Under the pieces are notes generated by a model, which was not told where the DNA came from, did no database searches, and saw nothing but the letters and a program-made list of their open reading frames with translations. Below, piece after piece: positions 37,090-46,131 of a stretch of DNA of 64,000 nucleotides. Position 1 is the first letter of the stretch. Each line of letters starts with the position of its first letter. Source of the DNA: Paenibacillus sp. H1-7 (GTDB lineage: Bacteria; Bacillota; Bacilli; Paenibacillales; NBRC-103111). Location of the stretch: assembly GCF_022354825.1 (NCBI RefSeq), contig NZ_CP031168.1, positions 3,845,501-3,909,500 of the forward strand. The letters are read 5' to 3'. Position numbers and translations under genes: made by a program.

Positions 37090-37695
37090 TCAGCCGTCGG
37101 AGCCTTTCATAACCGTTTTTGCAACGGTCGGACGCCAATTGATGATTTTGACCAGCTGCTCCTGCATATAGGACGTGGAGTGCTGAAAGCCGCTTTCAAC
37201 CCAGTAAAAGACTAGCCCGAGCAGGGCATGGATCGAATAGATGGCATGAAGCTCCCGGTCAATCTCATGCTCCGGGTATACGAGCTCTTCTTGCGTAATG
37301 TGCTTCAAAGCAATAAACATTTTTTCTCTCAGCTGGGGAAGCACCTCGCTTTTGGCCAATACGGTATAGATGGAAGCATGCTGGTAAAAGTGCTCAAAGA
37401 TCATGACGGAGCTGGCAGGCAAATCTTGAATGCTAAACATCTCGACCTGCTGATATGGAGCGCGAAACGACTGAAGAAGCTGGTCGATCAGCTCCGCAAA
37501 AATATCGTCCAGTAGTGCTTCCTTATTGTCATAGTTGGAATAAAACGTACCGCGATTGTAATCCGCAAGCTCGACAATTTCCGTAATGGAAATAGCGGCT
37601 AGAGGCTTTTGTGACATCAGTGTCAGCATGGCTTCTCTCAGAGCTTTTCTGCTGCGTATGATACGTCGGTCGAGTTTATTGTTTGTTTCAGACAT
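37090..37695 (-). CDS. TetR/AcrR-family transcriptional regulator
   Basis: This 201-residue regulator has an N-terminal TetR helix-turn-helix (ISITEIVELADYNRGTFYSNYDNKEALLDDI) and a helical ligand-binding C-domain. It is transcribed divergently from the short-chain dehydrogenase and very likely represses it and itself. ATG 37695 is set at 10 nt from AAAGGA; 37701 is also possible. The 228-bp gap holds the 18-bp palindrome at 37835-37852, a candidate operator. The effector is unknown. Confidence 0.85.
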   Translation of the reverse strand: MSETNNKLDRRIIRSRKALREAMLTLMSQKPLAAISITEIVELADYNRGTFYSNYDNKEALLDDIFAELIDQLLQSFRAPYQQVEMFSIQDLPASSVMIFEHFYQHASIYTVLAKSEVLPQLREKMFIALKHITQEELVYPEHEIDRELHAIYSIHALLGLVFYWVESGFQHSTSYMQEQLVKIINWRPTVAKTVMKGSDG

Positions 37696-37834
37696 TATCA
37701 TTCATTCCTTTAACAAGTTTAAAAGATTATCGAACAAACGGCGTCGTTTTGTACGGTAACATACAATGGACAATTTTTTGCTGATTGAAACCCCGCTGCT
37801 TCTTTTATTATACTTGATGTAACAGATGTTCTTT

Positions 37835-37852
37835 ATTCAACATTTGTTGAAT
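37835..37852. promoter_or_regulatory. candidate TetR operator palindrome
   Basis: ATTCAACATTTGTTGAAT has 8-bp arms (ATTCAACA/TGTTGAAT) and lies between the divergent TetR and dehydrogenase genes. The dehydrogenase start is about 70 bp downstream. Confidence 0.5.
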
Positions 37853-37923
37853 TTTATAAAATAATTTTGTTGTATGCAATCCAGAATGGTATCCCATAAT
37901 AAGAAAAAATGGAGGAACTTCGC

Positions 37924-38682
37924 ATGAGATTATCAGGAAAAGTTGCTGTCATTACGGGTGCTGCTTCAGGTATGGGGAAAGCAATTGCAGAGCTTTTTGC
38001 AGCAGAGGGAGCCCATGTGGTGGTTTCGGATTTGCGGATGGAGACCGCACAACCGGTCGTATCCGGCATTGAAGCTAATGGTGGTAAAGCCATCGCGGTT
38101 GCGGCGAACGTAGCTAAAGAAGAAGATGTCCAGCAATTAATCGATAAGACGGTCGAAGCTTTCGGAACCGTAGATATATTGGTCAATAACGCCGGAATTA
38201 TGGACAACTTTGTTCCTGCGGCAGATTTGACGGACGAGCTGTGGGATAGAGTCATTGCCATTAATACTACCGGTCCTATGAGAACGACACGGAAAGTGCT
38301 GCCGATTTTCATCGATAAGAAAAGCGGCGTAATCGTAAACATCGCTTCCGCGGGAGGATTGAACGGTTCGCGTGCAGGCGCTGCGTATACGGCTTCTAAG
38401 CATGCGGTAGTTGGTTTTACCAAAAACGTCGGATTCCAATATGCAAACCTGGGTATCCGCTGTAATGCCATCGCGCCGGGAGGCGTCAATACGAATATTA
38501 GCACGTCGATCAATGCGCCCAATTCTTTTGGCATGGAAAGAGCGATGGCGGGGATGCAATTGAATCCTCGTGCCGGGGATCCGGAGGAAATAGCCAAGGT
38601 TGCGCTGTTCCTGGCTTCGGACGAGGCAAGCTTTGTTAACGGAACCGTAGTAACGGCCGATGCAGGCTGGACAGCATATTAA
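37924..38682 (+). CDS. short-chain dehydrogenase/reductase
   Basis: This 252-residue classical SDR has the cofactor motif TGAASGMG, NNAG near residue 87, the active Ser in the IASAGG region, Tyr155 and Lys159 (YTASK), and a C-terminus ending NGTVVTADAGW. It is a FabG/3-ketoacyl-reductase-like oxidoreductase; the substrate is unknown and could be a sugar derivative or xenobiotic. GGAGG precedes ATG 37924. It is divergent from a TetR gene and closed by a terminator, so it forms its own unit rather than part of cassette 2. Confidence 0.88.
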   Translation: MRLSGKVAVITGAASGMGKAIAELFAAEGAHVVVSDLRMETAQPVVSGIEANGGKAIAVAANVAKEEDVQQLIDKTVEAFGTVDILVNNAGIMDNFVPAADLTDELWDRVIAINTTGPMRTTRKVLPIFIDKKSGVIVNIASAGGLNGSRAGAAYTASKHAVVGFTKNVGFQYANLGIRCNAIAPGGVNTNISTSINAPNSFGMERAMAGMQLNPRAGDPEEIAKVALFLASDEASFVNGTVVTADAGWTAY

Positions 38683-38702
38683 AATAAATACAGATAGAAT
38701 GA

Positions 38703-38733
38703 AACGTCAGTCTAATGGGACTGGCGTTTTTTT
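38703..38733 (+). terminator. intrinsic terminator after the dehydrogenase
   Basis: AACGTCAGTC and GACTGGCGTT arms are followed by TTTTT. Confidence 0.85.
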
Positions 38734-38765
38734 GCGTGCACAATGTCTGAGATCACCCAAGTTGT

Positions 38766-38786
38766 ATCAGTACGATGCAGCTGCAA
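38766..38786. promoter_or_regulatory. GTACGATAC-like motif upstream of cassette 2
   Basis: AGTACGATGCAGCTGCAAA (38769-38787) closely matches AGTACGATACAACTGCAAA at 51955-51973, upstream of cassette 3. It is a candidate GntR-family operator. No convincing promoter boxes were identified next to it. Confidence 0.35.
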
Positions 38787-38958
38787 AAGATGATAATTCC
38801 AGCGTGGCTGCGCTTGAAATCCCGCGCCGTTGCAGGCTTTTCACCTGGAAAACAAATGGTTTGATCGATACTATTGCCTGTCGCAACGGCGGCGTCTAAG
38901 ATGTGAGTGTGAAGGCCGCACAAGCACAAGCAAAACCACTTTGTCAGGAGGAAAGCGG

Positions 38959-39918
38959 ATGAAGGAGCAATATGAGGCCCGGCTGCACGTGACGGATAGA
39001 TTCAGCTTGAAACGATCCTTGGTTTTCCGGGATCTGATCAGAGACCGATGGTTGTATCTCATCTTATTTCCGGGAATCCTCTATTTTATCATTTTTAAGT
39101 ATGTCCCTATGTGGGGACTGGTAATGGCTTTCCAGGATTACAAGCCGCATTTGGGCTTTGCCGGGAGTCCTTGGGTAGGATTAAAGCATTTCGAGCGTTT
39201 TTTCTCCGAGCCGCAATTTTGGATGCTGTTTCGGAACACGATCATTCTTGCGGTTTACAATTTAGTCTTTTTCTTTCCGCTTCCGATCGTGCTCGCATTA
39301 ATGCTCAATGAAGTACGTAAGGAAGCGTTCAAACGGTTTGCCCAAACGTTGCTATATTTGCCCCATTTCGTTTCCTGGGTGGTGGCGGTTGGGATCTTTT
39401 ATATTTTATTTACAACCGAAGGCGGGATTGTGAATGAAATGATCGCGAGGCTGGGCATGGAAAAAATTCCGTTCCTGCTGAGCGAGGATTGGTTCCGGAC
39501 GATGATCATAAGCCAATCGATCTGGAAAGAAGCCGGCTGGGGAACGATCATATTTTTGGCAGCGCTTTCCGGAGTGGATCTCCAGCTCTATGAAGCGTCA
39601 CGGATGGACGGTGCGGGAAGATGGCGCCAGCTGTGGCATATTACTCTTCCGGCTATACGAAGCACCATTGTCATCTTGTTTATTTTGCGCCTCGGAAGCT
39701 TCCTCGACACGGGCTTCGAGCATATATTCCTCATGCTGAACTCGATGAACCGCGAGGTAGGGGAAGTGTTCGACACCTATGTCTACCTGAAGGGCTTGAC
39801 GCAAGCACAGTACAGCTACAGCGCTGCGGTAGGCATGTTTAAGTCGCTGGTAGGACTGGTGCTAGTACTCGGGGCCAACTGGCTGGCCAAAAAATTCGGT
39901 GAAGAAGGCGTATATTAA
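38959..39918 (+). CDS. sugar ABC transporter permease (LplB/YteP type), cassette 2
   Basis: This 319-residue CUT1 permease starts at ATG 38959 after TCAGGAGGAAAG. It has six spans, YLILFPGILYFIIFKYVPMW at the first, and the docking loop EASRMDGA. It is highly similar to the cassette 1 permease, including the end LAKKFGEEGVY, so the two cassettes derive from one duplication. Its partner permease overlaps by a few bases in the longest frame but properly starts 29 bp later. No ATPase gene is present. Confidence 0.9.
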   Translation: MKEQYEARLHVTDRFSLKRSLVFRDLIRDRWLYLILFPGILYFIIFKYVPMWGLVMAFQDYKPHLGFAGSPWVGLKHFERFFSEPQFWMLFRNTIILAVYNLVFFFPLPIVLALMLNEVRKEAFKRFAQTLLYLPHFVSWVVAVGIFYILFTTEGGIVNEMIARLGMEKIPFLLSEDWFRTMIISQSIWKEAGWGTIIFLAALSGVDLQLYEASRMDGAGRWRQLWHITLPAIRSTIVILFILRLGSFLDTGFEHIFLMLNSMNREVGEVFDTYVYLKGLTQAQYSYSAAVGMFKSLVGLVLVLGANWLAKKFGEEGVY

Positions 39919-39946
39919 CCAAATTAACCACGGGAGGCGGGACGTT

Positions 39947-40828
39947 ATGCCACAGGAAGACCGCAGCTGGGGCAACCGGCTGTTCCATACCATCAATTAT
40001 TCGCTGCTGACGCTCATCTCAGTGATCACAATCATTCCATTTATTTACATCGTCATGGTCTCCTTCGCCACACCCGAGGAGGTGGTGAAAGGCGGACTGC
40101 TCTTGTTCCCGTCCCAGTTTACGTTGGGTGCATACAAGTATATTTTTTCTACCGATACGATGCTGCGGAGCATACTCATCTCGATCTACGTTACTGCGCT
40201 CGGCACGTTCGTTAACCTGATCATGACTTCATTCACGGCTTATCCGTTAGCGCGAACGAATTTACGCGGACGCCGTACCCTCATGCTGATGATTTTGATA
40301 ACGATGCTGTTCAGCGGCGGCCTGATTCCGACTTATTTCGTCGTCAAAGCGTTCGGCCTGATCAACACGTACTGGTCGTTAATGATTCCGACGGCAATCA
40401 GTGCTTTTAACCTGATCGTCCTGAAAAATTTCTTTCAGCAAATTCCAGACGGCTTGGAGGATTCCGCGAAAATCGACGGCTGCAACGATCTGGGGATTTT
40501 GTTCCGCATTATCCTGCCTCTCTCGATGCCGGCGATGGCGACATTCGGACTTTTTTACGCCGTAAGCCATTGGAACACCTTTTTCAACGCGGTCATGTAC
40601 ATTAACGACGCCGAGAAATTTCCTGTACAGGTCGTGCTCAGGCAAATCGTCCTGCTGTCTCAGGACCAAATCGGCGATACGACGACACAACAGGATCCGA
40701 CGGATTACTTGCCGCAAACGATTCGCATGGCATCTATTGTAGTCGCGACGATCCCGATTGTGATGGTGTATCCGTTTTTGCAAAAGCATTTCGCCAAAGG
40801 CGTACTGTTAGGTTCGGTAAAAGGATGA
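39947..40828 (+). CDS. sugar ABC transporter permease (YtcP/LplC type), cassette 2
   Basis: This 293-residue partner permease has six predicted spans, LISVITIIPFIYIVMVSFAT at the first, the docking loop EDSAKIDGCNDL and the ending KHFAKGVLLGSVKG. ACGGGAGGCGGG precedes ATG 39947; an in-frame ATG at 39899 lies inside the preceding gene. It is a close paralogue of the 18146 gene. The pair should import the same or a related oligosaccharide that the GH105 and UxaA enzymes downstream process. Confidence 0.9.
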   Translation: MPQEDRSWGNRLFHTINYSLLTLISVITIIPFIYIVMVSFATPEEVVKGGLLLFPSQFTLGAYKYIFSTDTMLRSILISIYVTALGTFVNLIMTSFTAYPLARTNLRGRRTLMLMILITMLFSGGLIPTYFVVKAFGLINTYWSLMIPTAISAFNLIVLKNFFQQIPDGLEDSAKIDGCNDLGILFRIILPLSMPAMATFGLFYAVSHWNTFFNAVMYINDAEKFPVQVVLRQIVLLSQDQIGDTTTQQDPTDYLPQTIRMASIVVATIPIVMVYPFLQKHFAKGVLLGSVKG

Positions 40829-40887
40829 GCTAACATGTCCATCTTTTTATATAATGATTATGACAAGCTATCCAGGAGGGGTTTAAG

Positions 40888-42408
40888 ATGACAAAGAGAC
40901 GCTTTATCGCTATGGCTTGTTCACTCGCAATGACGGCAGGCGCGCTGGCGGGCTGTGCCGAGGACAAAGCACCACAGCAGGGAGAAGCCGGCAAAGCGGA
41001 TTCGACGCCGCTCAAGGTGACCATTGCTACGCCGCAGATCGGCGAAGCGCCCAAGAAGGACAATGAGATTGAGCTTGCGATCGAGAAATATACGAATGCC
41101 CAAATCGATATTCAATGGATTCCGGCGGCCGCTTTTGAGGATAAGAAGAACATCATGATCGCTTCCAGCGAAATGCCCAAAGCATTCAAGCTGACCTATA
41201 ATGCCACTACGCTTAACGCGATTCAATCCGGATTGTTCTGGGAGATCGGACCGTTATTGAAGGATTACAAAAATTTATCCGCGGTCAACGCTCTTCACTA
41301 TGATAATATCAAGGTAGACGGCAAGCTGTACGGACTGCCGCTGTATCGGGATATCGGCCGTGCCGGCATCGTTTACCGGAAAGACTGGTTCGATGAGCTG
41401 GGACTCAAGCCGCCGGTAACGCTCGACGATTGGTACAACGTTTTGAAAGCGGTCGCAGAAAAGGACCCGGATAAAAACGGCCAGGCCGATACCTACGGCA
41501 TGTTTTTGGAGAAATCCTACAATGATGCGGCGGCCAGCAGCTCCTTCTTGACACGGCTTGCCGTGTCGCAGGGAGCGCCGAATAAGTGGGGAATCGAGAA
41601 TGGAAAGCTTATTCCCGAGTTTATGTCCAAGCCTTATTTCGATAGCATGAAGCTGCTTAGGAGGCTGTATCAGGAGAAGCTGATCAATCAGGATTTCTCG
41701 GTTGTTCAGGCGGCGGACGCCGACAATAAGTGGAATGCGGGGAAGGTGGGCATCCGGATCAATACCGTTGCTTCCGCAGCCGCCACTTCGTTCGAGAACG
41801 TATCCAAGTCCGCGCCGAATGCGGTAGTCGACGTTGTGCAGTATATGGGGGCTTCGGGCAATCGCGTGCCGGCTGAGCCCGGCAATAACGGCTTCTTCGT
41901 TTTCCCGAAATCGAGCGTCAAGAACGAAGCGGAATTAAAGCAGCTCCTTGCTTTCTTCGATAAGCTGCTGGAGCCCGAAATGTCGACGCTGTTGACGAGA
42001 GGCGTGGAAGGAAAGCATTTTACGAAAACGGACGACGGCAAAGCCCAGTTCAAGGACCTGTCCTTGTTTAACCTCGAAGTGAAGCCTTATCGCGACAGCT
42101 TGCCTTCCTTTGAGGTAACAGGAACCGGGCTTCCGCTTAAACTAAACGAGCTGCAGGATAAGGGCTGGAAGGTCGTTGCCGACAATTTGAAAAACACCGT
42201 GCCGAATATTGCGTTAACGCTTACCTCCAAGACCTACTCAGAAAAAGGCGGAGAGCTTGACACATTAATCCGCGACGCTCAAACGAAGTATATCATGGGC
42301 AAAATCGACGATGCCGGCTGGCAGGCGGAAGTGGATAAGTGGAAGAAGGCCGGCGGCGACAAGGTGATTGAAGAGCTTACGGCAGAGCACGCGAAGCAGA
42401 AGAAATAA
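40888..42408 (+). CDS. solute-binding lipoprotein, cassette 2
   Basis: This 506-residue binding protein has a signal peptide ending LAGC (lipid-modified Cys), a Lys/Glu-rich linker and an SBP_bac_1-type fold. EKDPDKNGQADTYG near 195 is a calcium-loop-like segment shared with the cassette 1 and 3 proteins. AGGAGGGG lies seven bases from ATG. It captures substrate at the cell surface for the two permeases just upstream. Similarity to cassette 1 is clear in layout but looser in sequence than for the permeases, so ligands may differ. Confidence 0.92.
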   Translation: MTKRRFIAMACSLAMTAGALAGCAEDKAPQQGEAGKADSTPLKVTIATPQIGEAPKKDNEIELAIEKYTNAQIDIQWIPAAAFEDKKNIMIASSEMPKAFKLTYNATTLNAIQSGLFWEIGPLLKDYKNLSAVNALHYDNIKVDGKLYGLPLYRDIGRAGIVYRKDWFDELGLKPPVTLDDWYNVLKAVAEKDPDKNGQADTYGMFLEKSYNDAAASSSFLTRLAVSQGAPNKWGIENGKLIPEFMSKPYFDSMKLLRRLYQEKLINQDFSVVQAADADNKWNAGKVGIRINTVASAAATSFENVSKSAPNAVVDVVQYMGASGNRVPAEPGNNGFFVFPKSSVKNEAELKQLLAFFDKLLEPEMSTLLTRGVEGKHFTKTDDGKAQFKDLSLFNLEVKPYRDSLPSFEVTGTGLPLKLNELQDKGWKVVADNLKNTVPNIALTLTSKTYSEKGGELDTLIRDAQTKYIMGKIDDAGWQAEVDKWKKAGGDKVIEELTAEHAKQKK

Positions 42409-42499
42409 CGCTTTCCTGCAAGACTTGGAGACGAGCGTCGGAGTCGCGCGCAGAGGGGATCAGGCTGCTGAGGTGTATACCCGGCGGCTTTTCCTTACG

Positions 42500-42526
42500 A
42501 TGACATAGAAAGTTTTCTGGTATAAT
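42500..42526 (+). promoter_or_regulatory. weak promoter before the second AraC regulator
   Basis: TATAAT at 42521-42526 with ATGACA at 42500-42505 gives a short 15-nt spacer, so this is a marginal sigma-A promoter. Confidence 0.35.
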
Positions 42527-42570
42527 GGTTATCGTCGAAGCCTTGCATGTACAGAGAGGAGAGGTTTCCG

Positions 42571-44844
42571 GTGCCGAAATATTTAGTTCGCTTGTCTTTG
42601 TTCACCCTGCTGCTCGGCGCGCTGCCGGTTGCATCCATCGGAGTCATCTCCTACTATATCGCCTCCAAGGATATCGAGAAAAAGGTGAACGAAGGAAATG
42701 GGCAAATTTTGCTGCAAAATCAGATGCGCATGGAGCAGGCGCTGAAGAACGTCGAGATGGGAGCCGTACAGTACGTCAACTCCTCGCTTGTAAGCGATTA
42801 CTTGGACGATGCCCTGACCAATGACGATTTTCAAACGATCGCCAATCTGTCCAAAGGCTTGTACAACCTTCATTCCATCTGGGGGGTGGCGGATGCGCAT
42901 CTCATCAATATGGAGCATGGATGGATGATCAGCAATCTGGGCTTCACTTCTATGGAGGACTTCACCGATCAGAATGCGCTTAAAGATTATGCACGTCAAT
43001 CGAAAAATTTATTTTGGCTGGCCGAAGGCTCGGATAGCCGGCCTGACGATACAACGGAGCCAACGGCGAGCCGCGGCATGATCAGGCTTGTCGTCAAGCT
43101 GCCGATGGTTGCTTCGACAAGTATTCCCAAAGCGCTGCTTATCATCGATATGTCGCATAATGCGCTGGAAAGCGATTTGGCGCCGAACAATCAATGGGGA
43201 AGCCTCTTCGTACTAAACCGTGACGGGGAGCCGTTCCTGACAAGTCCCGGAACAGGGCGGCAGCACGAACGCATTTTGCAGCATATGCCTAAGGGGGATA
43301 ACGCTGAGGGCTATTTTGAGGAAGAGCAGAAGGCTGTCAATTATCTTGTATCCGCCAACTACGGCTGGTCCTTTGTGTCCGTCGTATCGATCGGTGAAAT
43401 CACGAAGGAATCGAAAAAAATTGCCATCATTACGGCCAATGTGTGCCTTATTATCATCGTTATTATTGCCGGTACCGCTTTCTACGGTACACGAAGGATG
43501 TATAAGCCGATACGCCGGCTGTTCAGCATTATGGAGCAGTTCGGGGGCGAGACGCCAAGCCTGAAGAAGAAGGATGAGTTCGCCTTCATCGAGGATCGCT
43601 TTCAAGCCTTGTTCAGCACGCGCAAGCAGATGCAGCAGCAGCTGATAGCTCAGAGAGTGCAGGTAAAGGAGCACTTGCTGCTTAAGCTCTTTATGGGGCA
43701 GGTTAGCGAGAGCGAATTTAGATTCAAAATGGAAACATACGGCTTTGCGGAGCGGGGCAAATCTCTGGGAGTGCTTGCTTTGCAGATCGATTCGCTGGAG
43801 GGGACCCGCTACTCGGAAAGCGATAAGGAGCTGCTGCTGTTCGCCATCAACAACATCGTCGCAGAGCTGCTTCCCGACGGGTGCATCATTGGCACGTTAC
43901 TGCTCGACCAGTCGCAGGTATCTCTGCTGACAGCGGATGCGGATGAACCTGCGGAGATGAGCGCTTACTTTTACGAGATGGCGGAGCGGATCAAGCATAA
44001 GCTTCACGAGCTACTGCAGCTCAAGGTGAGCATCGGGATCAGCCGCCCGTTCCACCGTTATACGGATGCGATGGATGCCTATTCGGAAGCGCTGGAAGCA
44101 TTGAAACGCCGCATCAGCCTCGGCCACGAGCTTGTGCTGAGCTATGGGGATATCGAATCGAACCCCGGTACGGCTCAGCCCTCCGCATCATGGGATCATA
44201 TGGAGGACTATATGATCAATGCGCTCAAGAGCGGCGATTCGGCAGCGGTATATGATTATTATAACAACTACGTGTCTTCCCTTTTGGAGAAGGGAGTCAT
44301 GTTTAACGATTTTCAAATGCAGATGATTCAGCTGATTACGAAAATATACCGGCTTGTCCATCAGCAAGGGGGAACGCTCGACGGCTTGATCGGTTCGATG
44401 TCGGTCGTCAACCGGTTTATGAAGCTGCATACCGTGGAGGAAATTAATTCCTGGTTCAAAACCGTGCTGCTGCCGCCGACGATCGCTTTTTTGCAAGGAC
44501 GCATCGATACGCAATATATCAATATCGCCCATCAAATGGTCGAGATGATACATGAACAGTACGACCGGGACATTACTTTGGAGTCCTGTGCGCAGCAGCT
44601 GAAGTTTCATCCGGTTTATTTAAGCCGGGTGTTCAAGAAGGAGATCGGCGTCACGTTTATCGACTATTTGACCAATCACCGGATGAGCATGGCGAAGCTC
44701 TGGCTGAAGGACAGCCAAATGAAAATTACCGAAATCGCCGAACGGCTCAACTACAACAGCTCGACCGGCTTTATCCGAACGTTCCGCAAGGCGGCCGGCA
44801 TGACGCCGGGTCAATACCGCGAGCTTCATTCGAAAATGAATTGA
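42571..44844 (+). CDS. membrane-anchored AraC-family regulator (YesS/RhgR-like), cassette 2
   Basis: The protein has about 757 residues and the same architecture as the 14732 regulator: TM1 near 8-30, an external sensor, TM2 near 285-306 and a C-terminal AraC domain (about 655-755) ending LNYNSSTGFIRTFRKAAGMTPGQYREL. GTG 42571 is six to seven bases after AGGAGAGG; the ATG at 42547 lies upstream of that site. B. subtilis YesS/RhgR activates rhamnogalacturonan genes, and the GH105 gene next door fits that role. Here the regulator follows the transporter genes, the reverse of cassette 1. Confidence 0.85.
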   Translation: MPKYLVRLSLFTLLLGALPVASIGVISYYIASKDIEKKVNEGNGQILLQNQMRMEQALKNVEMGAVQYVNSSLVSDYLDDALTNDDFQTIANLSKGLYNLHSIWGVADAHLINMEHGWMISNLGFTSMEDFTDQNALKDYARQSKNLFWLAEGSDSRPDDTTEPTASRGMIRLVVKLPMVASTSIPKALLIIDMSHNALESDLAPNNQWGSLFVLNRDGEPFLTSPGTGRQHERILQHMPKGDNAEGYFEEEQKAVNYLVSANYGWSFVSVVSIGEITKESKKIAIITANVCLIIIVIIAGTAFYGTRRMYKPIRRLFSIMEQFGGETPSLKKKDEFAFIEDRFQALFSTRKQMQQQLIAQRVQVKEHLLLKLFMGQVSESEFRFKMETYGFAERGKSLGVLALQIDSLEGTRYSESDKELLLFAINNIVAELLPDGCIIGTLLLDQSQVSLLTADADEPAEMSAYFYEMAERIKHKLHELLQLKVSIGISRPFHRYTDAMDAYSEALEALKRRISLGHELVLSYGDIESNPGTAQPSASWDHMEDYMINALKSGDSAAVYDYYNNYVSSLLEKGVMFNDFQMQMIQLITKIYRLVHQQGGTLDGLIGSMSVVNRFMKLHTVEEINSWFKTVLLPPTIAFLQGRIDTQYINIAHQMVEMIHEQYDRDITLESCAQQLKFHPVYLSRVFKKEIGVTFIDYLTNHRMSMAKLWLKDSQMKITEIAERLNYNSSTGFIRTFRKAAGMTPGQYRELHSKMN

Positions 44845-44892
44845 GAAATCCCGTGAATCGCGGCATGAGTTCATAGTGGGAGGTGTTTCCTG

Positions 44893-46032
44893 GTGTCATA
44901 TGAATTAGTAGGCAAATTGAAAAAGCAATACAGGTCGGAATCAACATGGTATTCGCACCGGTGGCATTATATCGAGGGCTGTATATTGAAGGCTTACATG
45001 GACAGCTACGAGCATTTCGGAGAGGAAGACGATTATAGATTCGTAAAGACGTTTATCGACGGACTGTACAACTCGGATGGGGAAATAAGTGATATAAAGC
45101 CCGACACCTACAATATAGATCAAATACGGATGGCTACGCTGCTGTTTCCGTTGTATGAGCGTGAAAGGGACCCCAAATATAAGCAGGTTCTGGACTTGCT
45201 CTACCGCCAACTGGATACTTACCCCAGAACGCAGAGCGGCTCCTTCTGGCACAAGCAAAATTATCCGTACCAGGTTTGGCTGGACGGACTGTACATGGGG
45301 CAGCCGTTTTACGTCAATTACTTGAAGACCTTTGCGGAGCACAAAACATACTCCGATTCGTTGCAGCAATTCGCCAACGCACGCCGTTTTATCTATAACG
45401 AGCAAAAGCAGTTGTACCACCATGCATTCGACGAAAGCAGGCAGATGTTCTGGTGCGACAAAGTAACCGGCCATTCACCCAATGTATGGGGACGAGCCGT
45501 AGGATGGTTCGCCATGGCGCTTGTGGATGTGCTGGAGCTGCTGGAAAGAGAACTGGCGGATACGCAGCCGATGAAGCGAATCTTAGAGGAGCTGGTCGAG
45601 AATATGCTTCCTTACCAGCAGCCAGGGGGGATGTGGTTTCAAGTTGTCGATCGGACGGAGCATCCGGACAATTATTTGGAATCGAGCGGCACATTGATGA
45701 TGGCTTACGCGATGATGAAGGGAGTTCGTTTGGGTTATTTGCCGCAGGAGTATCTCGTCTATGGACGACGAGCCTACGAAGAAACGATATCGACCTATCT
45801 AAGGGAAGAAGAGGGCATGGTGCTGCTGGGAGGCATTTGCCGAAGCGCAGGTCTCGGCAAGAAGCCGGAAAACGGGCAAATGAGGGACGGCAGTCTGGAA
45901 TATTATATTTATCAGGAGCAGGTAGTGGATAATAACGGGCATGGCGTGGCGCCTTTATTAATGTGCCATAATGAAATGAACCTGCTTTCGCGGAAGGGCA
46001 ATGCCGTAGAATCGTTGTCCAGAGGACAATAG
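44893..46032 (+). CDS. GH105 unsaturated rhamnogalacturonyl/uronyl hydrolase (YteR-like)
   Basis: This 379-residue alpha/alpha-barrel protein carries the GH105 signature WLDGLYMGQPF with Asp131 in the catalytic position, HAFDE (177-181), and NVWGRAVGWF. YteR/YesR enzymes hydrolyse the unsaturated galacturonyl residue left by rhamnogalacturonan lyases, giving a product that rearranges to 5-keto-4-deoxyuronate. It is cytosolic, without a signal peptide. GTG 44893 is preceded by GGGAGGTG. It is 48 bp downstream of the AraC regulator, consistent with control by it. Confidence 0.88.
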   Translation: MSYELVGKLKKQYRSESTWYSHRWHYIEGCILKAYMDSYEHFGEEDDYRFVKTFIDGLYNSDGEISDIKPDTYNIDQIRMATLLFPLYERERDPKYKQVLDLLYRQLDTYPRTQSGSFWHKQNYPYQVWLDGLYMGQPFYVNYLKTFAEHKTYSDSLQQFANARRFIYNEQKQLYHHAFDESRQMFWCDKVTGHSPNVWGRAVGWFAMALVDVLELLERELADTQPMKRILEELVENMLPYQQPGGMWFQVVDRTEHPDNYLESSGTLMMAYAMMKGVRLGYLPQEYLVYGRRAYEETISTYLREEEGMVLLGGICRSAGLGKKPENGQMRDGSLEYYIYQEQVVDNNGHGVAPLLMCHNEMNLLSRKGNAVESLSRGQ

Positions 46033-46131
46033 AGTGTCATGTTTGCTAGTGAGGAAACGTTATTCATTCATAGGGGATTCGATTCAGCGGAAAATAAAAT
46101 GCCATAGCATTCATGGATGGAGGAGCTTGTG

